A stretch of 64,000 nt of DNA from Neocallimastix lanati (nom. inval.) (Eukaryota > Neocallimastigomycota > Neocallimastigomycetes > Neocallimastigales > Neocallimastigaceae), in NCBI GenBank assembly GCA_016946835.1, contig JACVTC010000234.1:10001-74000 (forward strand), written 5' to 3'. Made by a program: the position numbers and the translations under genes. Positions 58,000 to 64,000 of this stretch are shown here, piece by piece. The notes beneath the pieces are model-generated. The model was not told where the DNA came from, ran no database searches, and worked only from the letters and a program-made list of their open reading frames with translations. The stretch's first letter is position 1, and every line of letters begins with the position of its first letter.

Positions 58000-58285
58000 A
58001 TATTAATAAAATTTATAATTATATAATATTGATATTGATATTAATAAAATTTATAATTATATAATATTGATATTGATATTAATAAAATTTATAATTATAT
58101 AATATTGATATTGATATTAATAAAATTTATAATTATATAATATTGATATTGATATTAATAAAATTTATAATTATATAATATTGATATTGATATTAATAAA
58201 ATTTATAATTATATAATATTGATATTGATATTAATAAAATTTATAATTATATAATATTGATATTGATATTAATAAAATTTTAACT
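58000..58285. repeat. 38-bp tandem repeat, 7-8 copies
   Basis: The unit is ATTGATATTGATATTAATAA plus AATTTATAATTATATAAT. The right arm carries only about 1.5-2 copies (59740-59810), so it has expanded on one side only. Confidence 0.85.
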
Positions 58286-58539
58286 AGTATCAAATAAATC
58301 GGTTTTAGTTATAAATTACTTAATAAAAATAACTAAAAGATAATTTCTATTAAGATTATTAAATAAACACAATAGGTAAATAAATTTGTATTTTTCTAGC
58401 ATTTTTTTAAATTAAGATTATTTAATTATTATTTAAACAATTATAAATATAAATTTAAAATAAATAAATTTGTATTTTTCTAGCATTTTTTTAAATTAAG
58501 ATTATTTATTTTAAATTAATATTTATATCGTTTAAATCA

Positions 58540-58885
58540 ATTAAACATTCTTTCCATAATTTAATTAATTCATTTCTGTTGCATCCATTATAAAATAAAT
58601 TTATTTCCTTACTTTTGTAATTTTCAATTAAAATTTTAATTTCATCAGTTGCACTAAATATTTTTTGCTTTTTTTTCCAATTTCCTTTAGTTCTCCTTTG
58701 ATAATCATTATAAGATAAGTTTTCTTCTTCTTTTAATATATATTAATTTATAAAATAAAGGCTTATTTGGAAATATATTATTTAAGTAGCTATTATAAGA
58801 TTCTGATGCATTGTTTGTTAAATGCTCTATATATTCATAATAATTCCAATTATTAACATTATACTATTTTTTTTTTTTTTTTTTT
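58540..58885 (-). pseudogene. C-terminal MULE transposase fragment inside the element
   Basis: Minus-strand readings NVNNWNYYEYIEHLTNNASE, SYNSYLNNIFPNKPLFYKL and NLSYNDYQRRTKGNWKKKQK match the C-terminal end of the 55.1-56.5 kb transposase, including the NNASES motif. It is joined at about 58886 to the 5' region of the MULE, so the N-terminal finger and the first two catalytic residues have been deleted. Confidence 0.7.
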
Positions 58886-59396
58886 ATTTTTTAAGCATTA
58901 AAAAATAAAATGTTTATTTATTTTTATTTTATTTTTCAATGTTTAAAAAAAAAAGTTTTCTTATTTCTTATTTTTATTTTATTTATATTTATTTTATTTT
59001 TTAATGTTAAATAGAAATACCTAACCTAATTATTATTTATTGAAGTGTTGTATTTCACCAAAAGTTGAATTTCGTCCAGTTGAATTTCGCCAAATTCTTG
59101 GTGGCTTATAAAATTTCGTCATAAAATATCACCACATTTATTATTCACGCCATATTGTGAATATATGGCTTTTAAAAAATTGTAGAAAAAAGCCACAAAA
59201 CTATGATATAATTAGATATACGCCCCACATAAGATTACGTGTTTGAAAATTTTTGAGAATTGTAATTTTATTTAATTAATTAATTATTATTCATTAAATT
59301 TTTAATAAAATTAAGTGGCTTAAAATTAAAAATATTTAAGCCATACAACAAAATACAAATTAATGTAATAAAAATTTTCAAAATGCACACTCCCCT
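58886..59396. repeat. 5' end of deleted MULE, same subfamily as 1-1487
   Basis: Nearly the same sequence as about 1035-1487, ending at the terminus CACACTCCCCT (59396). Together with 58540-58885 it is an internally deleted MULE of about 0.9 kb nested in the larger element. Confidence 0.7.
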
Positions 59397-60214
59397 AAAA
59401 ATATTTAAAATGTGATACATTTCAAAAAAATTGATGATTTACAAATATATTTAATTCGCCATATTCTGAAAAATTTATTTATTTATTAATTTATTCATTT
59501 ATTTATTAAATAATAATATTTAATAATATTTTTTTTTTATAATATTATTATTATTAAATTTTATAATAATTGTTCTTAAAAAATTATTTAATAATTCTTT
59601 CTTATTTTTTATACCATTTTTTAACTATAAAGTTTGATTATTATCAAATATAAATATATTAAATTATGAAATTATGAAATAAAATATTTATTTAATTATT
59701 ATTTAATTATTTATTTATATAAAAAAATTTATAATTAAAAATTTTATTAATATCAATATCAATATTATATAATTATAAATTTTATTAATATCAATATACT
59801 TTTCAAAATTAATTATGTTATTAAAAATATTAAATTCAATAAAAAATTTTTATTATTTTATTAAAATATAATTGTTATTATTATATTTAATAATAATTGA
59901 TTCATATTGATCAAACATTATAAATATTACTATGCAAATAATTAATTATTTTAATAGGATCAATTATTCAACTCTTATTGTTTTAATTTTTAATTCTTAT
60001 ATCATTTAAATTAATATATATTTATATCGTTTATGAAAATATGAATTATAAATAATTAAAATTATTTACTTTTCATTTAAATTTTTTTATTTACTATAAT
60101 AAAATATAATAATTAAAAGACAAAAGTTATTATAACTAAATTTTTTTTTTTTAGAAAAATAAATGAAAAAAAATTAAAATATATAAGATTCCTATATATA
60201 TAAAATAATTATTA

Positions 60215-60221
60215 TATTTTT

Positions 60222-60253
<32 letters not shown>

Positions 60254-60895
60254 ATTTTATTTTATTTTATTTTATTCGATCTATACTTTATATTTGATAT
60301 TCTACTATTTATTTTATTTTATTCGATCTATACTTTATATTTGATATTCTACTATTTATTTTATTTTATTCGATCTATACTTTATATTTGATATTCTTCT
60401 ATTTACTTTATTTTATTCGTTCTATACTTTATATTTGATATTCTACTATTTATTTTATTTTATTTTATTCAATCTGTACTTAATATTTATATTCTATTCT
60501 ACTATTTATTTTATTTTATTTTATTTTATTTTATTTTATTTTATTCAATCTGTACTTTATATTCATATTCTTACTATTTATTTTATTTTATTTTATTTTA
60601 TTTTATTTTATTTTATTCAATCTGTACTTTATATTCATATTCTTACTATTTATTTTATTTTATTTTATTTTATTTTATTTTATTTTATTCAATCTGTACT
60701 TTCTTATTTAATATTCTACTTTTTATTTTATTTTATTATATTATATTTTATTTTATTTTATTTTATTATATTTTATTTTATTTTATTTTATTTTATTTTA
60801 TTAAATCTGTACTTATATTTATGTTTCTACTATTTATTTTATTTTATTTTATTTCATTTTATTTTATTTTATTCAATCTGTATTTTCTGTTGATA
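60215..60895. repeat. Right-arm minisatellite (TTCAATCTGTA / TTCGATCTATA units)
   Basis: Units first carry TTCGATCTATACTTTATATT and then TTCAATCTGTACTTTATATT, with TTTTA fillers. It is the inverted partner of 57180-57600 but longer. The Phe/Tyr-rich frame 60435-60893 is an artefact of the repeat. Confidence 0.85.
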
Positions 60896-61296
60896 AAAAA
60901 ACAAGGTATTAATGTATTAATAATAATTAATAATATTTAAAATAAAATAAAAAAAAATATAATAATTATTTTATATATGTAATAATTATATATTTTTTTT
61001 TATTTAATTTTATAAAAAAAATTTTTTTAGTCATAATAAAAGTTTGTCTTAATTATTTTTATTATCATTTAAAAATTTATTTATTCATTTATAATTTATT
61101 TATTCATTTATTTATTTATTACATTATAATACGCCATGTTTTCCGAAATGCACTACAACAAAATACAAATTAATGTAATAAAAATTTTCGAAATGACACA
61201 CCCCCATATTTTTAATAATAATTTTTTCAAAAAAATTATATGAGCCATTTTATTTTAATTTAAAAAAGAAATAATAATAAAACTGAGTAGGATAAA

Positions 61297-61442
61297 ATGT
61301 CTGATAAACACTGATGCTATATCAGGAATCCCACTTCTTGAGAAAACAGCGGTTTCTTTCTTAAGCAAAATAATGTATAACTGTTTCGAATCACCATTGG
61401 TTCCAATTTATTAAACATAAAAATACAGTTATCAGGGGCGTC

Positions 61443-61476
<34 letters not shown>

Positions 61477-61590
61477 CAGGTAAACAAGCAAGGAGTACTA
61501 AAGTCCATATCGCTTTATGTGGTCATGCTACCAAAAGGAATTAAAATTCCTCTTTGGAAAGTCAAATTCATTAATTTCGCTATTTAAAAT
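61297..61590. repeat. Block X, copy 6 (right half); start of recent segmental duplication
   Basis: From TGTCTGAT..ACACT at about 61296 the sequence follows 32130 onward almost base for base to the window end. The left boundary lies about 90 bp from the end of the MULE-type element. Confidence 0.7.
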
Positions 61591-61854
61591 TTATTTTGAT
61601 TAATGAATTTTAATAAGAAATTATTAATGTATATTACTTATTTATTTTTTTAGAATAATACACTATACCATTTTCGGTGATCCATATATTTTCATTATTA
61701 ATTTTTTGAATTTTATAATTTATTTTTTTTTTCTATACTTTTATATTTTTTTATATACAAATTAGATAATAATATAATAATATATTATTATCTAATTCAT
61801 ATAATAAATAAAAAGCAAATTATGTTTGAGTTATAAAAAAAAAAAAAAAAAAAT

Positions 61855-63185
61855 TAAACAGTGACAATATCAGTAACGTATTAAATTAAAAGTATGCATT
61901 CCAAATAAATATTTGAAAAATTAAAGGTTTCCAAACGAATCTAAATTAATCAGTATAAAAAATTTCAAGGAAAATTTCACACTATTTATTTAGATTTATT
62001 AAAAAATGTTAATTATTTCCTAACTTTAAACAACTATTTACCTTCAATTAATGAAGAACTGAAAGAAGATATTGAAATACTATATCCTTTTTCTGAAATA
62101 TCAAATGAATATATACAAATTTAACTAATTATTATTTAGAGACCAGTAAAAAATTTGTTTTTGTTATTGATGAATAATTAGGAGTAAAAAGCTTACAAAT
62201 AAAGAAAGCGATGATTATCTATTTTTTTAAAGGATTTAATTAGAGATAGTTCTTATTTAATCTATTCTTATATGATAGGAATAGTAACAATTGCTACGGA
62301 TTTTTGAGTCCACATTAAATCGTTCTATGGCATATATAATATTAAATGATAAAAAATATTATCAATATATTAGATTTACGTAAGAGAAAGTTATAGATCT
62401 ATGCAATAAAAAAAAAGAATTAACCTTTGAAGATTTAGGGCGTACGCATTAAGGACATAAAGCTTATAATAATGAAAAAACTTTTAATCCATGTTTAGTC
62501 TATGTGAATTAAATTCGAATAGCATTGTACCAAATCAAGGCGATACAATGATGAGAAAGAAATAATTAATTATGACATTGTTAGTGTATTCGATGATATT
62601 TTAAAATTAATTAATAAAAATAATATTGAAATAAAAATAAATAATTATGAAAAGGATAATATTCAAAATAAATTAGAAATTAATTTAGAAGATGATTCCA
62701 AGAAAAATTATAAAATTATGATTATATAAAGATGAATTATATTCAAAAATAGTTACTTTTGGATATTTAACATACTATAATGGAGAAACATTTCAAATAA
62801 AGAATTGGAAAAAAAATTTATACACGTTTTGTAAAAAAGAAGTGATAAGCAAATTTTTTAAGATTTAATAGAATATTCTAATGAAATGTTGAAAGTGACG
62901 TTAAATAAATATGTAAAAATAATGTGTAAAATTTTAAAAAATCACACCTGAAAGAAATTTGTATAGTGGATACAATTGATTATATAAATTTAAAATTAGT
63001 TATAATAGTTTATGCTTATTTTCATGCTCAAATAAAGCAATACATTGTTGAAGTTAATCTTAATTTTAAGGAAAGAGTAAATTTTTTTTTGGAAAAAAAA
63101 AAAAAATAAAATTCCAAAAAAAAAATTTACTCTTTCCTTAAAATTAAGTTAATAAAGAAGTTATTATAATGGAATGAATTAAATA
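61855..63185 (+). pseudogene. Decayed ATPase-nuclease copy, near-twin of 32690-33981
   Basis: Shares the same stops and shifts with its twin, so it decayed before duplicating. One clear difference is at 63060-63135, where this copy keeps more sequence, including a short inverted repeat around GGAAAGAGTAAATTTTTTTT and its complement. Confidence 0.75.
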
Positions 63186-63273
63186 ATTTAATTAAATAAA
63201 ACATTGTCCAAAATAAAATTTTTATTTCATTAATTTTTTTAATATACCAAAATTTTTAATACATTTATTTTAA

Positions 63274-63298
63274 TACGTAAATTTTATACAATTACGTA
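63274..63298. promoter_or_regulatory. Conserved palindrome TACGTAA-N11-TTACGTA
   Basis: Perfect arms, 365 bp before the 63639 start codon. Confidence 0.5.
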
Positions 63299-63608
63299 TT
63301 TAATTAATAAAAGAAAAAAAAAAAATGATTGGTAAAAAACACTAAAAATAATAAATACTTTATTTATATTCAATTTTTAATTTGATATTGTTTGATTATT
63401 AATATATATTATTAATATTTTTTATTATTTTATAAGAAAATTAAATTATTTCAATAAAAAAATAGTTTATTATTAATATTTTAATTTTTATTTGAAAAGT
63501 AGTGAATATATATAAATAAAACAAGTTTTATTTAATTTATTTATTTATTTTTTTTTTTTTTGCTATTTTACTTATTCTTTTGTTAATGAGTTTCTAATTA
63601 ATATATAT

Positions 63609-63638
<30 letters not shown>

Positions 63639-63639
<1 letters not shown>

Positions 63640-64000
63640 TGGGGTTAGTTATAGATAACATTGATATGCGTGAAACATTTAAAGGTTTACTTGAAGAAAA
63701 ATATTTTATAGATAAATCAAATATAATAAATGATTTTAATAAATTAATTAATAGAAATTCTGAAAAATATGTGTGTATTACAAAACCAAGAAGATTTGGT
63801 AAAACTTCAATAGCAGCAATGTTAGTAATGTATTATAGTAAAAGTATTGATTCTAAAGAAATATTTGATAAATTAAAAGTATCCAAAGGAAAAAGTTCTG
63901 ATATTAAAGAGAAAGAAAACGAAATTAAACAATATAAAGAATATCAAGGAAAATATCATACAATATATTTAGACTTATCAAAGAATGTTTTTTCTTTCGA
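63639..64000 (+). CDS. AAA-ATPase-like / PD-(D/E)XK protein, N-terminal part (runs off right edge)
   Basis: The start ATG ends a 24-A run. The visible 120 codons read MGLVIDNIDMRETFKGLLEE, include P-loop TKPRRFGKTS, and match the intact 34431 protein residue for residue to FSF. It lies in the recent duplication, so it may be a second intact gene; its 3' end lies outside the window. Confidence 0.85.

Larger units (their letters stand above)
56847..61205. mobile_element. 4.36-kb MULE-type element with ~1.4-kb inverted arms
   Basis: Ends are GGGGGTGTGTCATTTCG (56847) and its inverted copy (61205). The arms 56847-58285 and about 59740-61205 are inverted copies, in order: terminus, TGGCGTATTATAATGTGATA, TTATTATGACTAAAAAAATT, AATGTATTAATAATAATTAA, minisatellite, the 'TCAATATGAATCAATTATTA' stretch and the TTGATATTGATATTAAT repeats. 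The arms differ mainly in repeat copy number. The centre (58286-59740) has no transposase of its own but holds a deleted MULE of the other subfamily. It looks non-autonomous, mobilised by a transposase such as the one next door. Confidence 0.65.

Noticed and set aside
60435-60893. 152-aa Phe-rich open frame
   Set aside because: Same satellite in the right arm of the MULE-type element.
56841-61216. Target-site duplication of the MULE-type element
   Set aside because: Flanks (ATGATTAT and ATATTTTT) do not match convincingly at 8-11 bp.
6000-64000. CRISPR-like array from the regular spacing of repeated units
   Set aside because: The repeated units are kilobase gene duplications and A/T satellites; there are no short repeats with unique spacers, and the DNA is eukaryotic in character.

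Overview
The window is extremely AT-rich eukaryotic DNA, with long A/T homopolymers, TTTTA-type satellites, Asn/Lys-rich reading frames and many decayed transposons. Together with an expanded AAA-ATPase-like/PD-(D/E)XK gene family and FLYWCH-type MULE transposases, this best fits an anaerobic gut fungus (Neocallimastigomycota). That is an inference from composition and gene content; no rRNA or marker gene is present.

Backbone of the window: from about 6 kb to the right edge it is a rearranged tandem array of one repeating unit. In order, the unit is: (i) a leader with a conserved TACGTAA-N11-TTACGTA palindrome and a long poly(A) tract at the start codon; (ii) a gene for a two-domain protein, an N-terminal AAA-ATPase-like domain (PRRFGKT P-loop, VIDEWD Walker B) plus a C-terminal PD-(D/E)XK nuclease (HGRAD ... 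IELK); (iii) a scrap of LINE reverse transcriptase; (iv) an unassigned conserved block ('block X'); (v) an older decayed copy of the same ATPase-nuclease gene. One copy is fully open (34431-36209, 592 aa). Others carry one or a few lesions (7442, 28.9 kb, 40209, 50677), or are reduced to ATPase only (44424) or nuclease only (9287, 47823). One is 5'-truncated (37.9 kb) and one runs off the right edge (63639). The last 2.7 kb nearly duplicates 32.13-34.8 kb, so the array very probably continues to the right.

Interruptions: 1-1.49 kb is the 5' part of a MULE (minus strand). 2.1-4.2 kb is a Ty3/Gypsy-like fossil and 4.6-5.85 kb a LINE RT remnant. At 13.4 kb the array is broken by a tRNA-headed SINE with a 15-bp target duplication; that SINE is itself split by a 14.8-kb insertion flanked by a 23-nt near-duplicate. 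The insertion carries a gag fossil, a non-autonomous Ty1/Copia-like element (16256-21311; two 236-bp LTRs that look identical, ATTAT target duplication) whose interior holds host-gene-like fragments, and about 7 kb of non-coding AT-rich DNA with strong hairpins. At 53.5-61.3 kb a MULE transposase gene (one poly-T frameshift) sits next to a 4.36-kb element with about 1.4-kb inverted arms full of minisatellite, itself containing a deleted MULE.

Nothing here proves a function for the ATPase-nuclease family. A multicopy array of ATPase-plus-nuclease genes with variable poly(A) tracts at the start codon, a shared palindrome and modular domain loss is the most unusual biology in the window.
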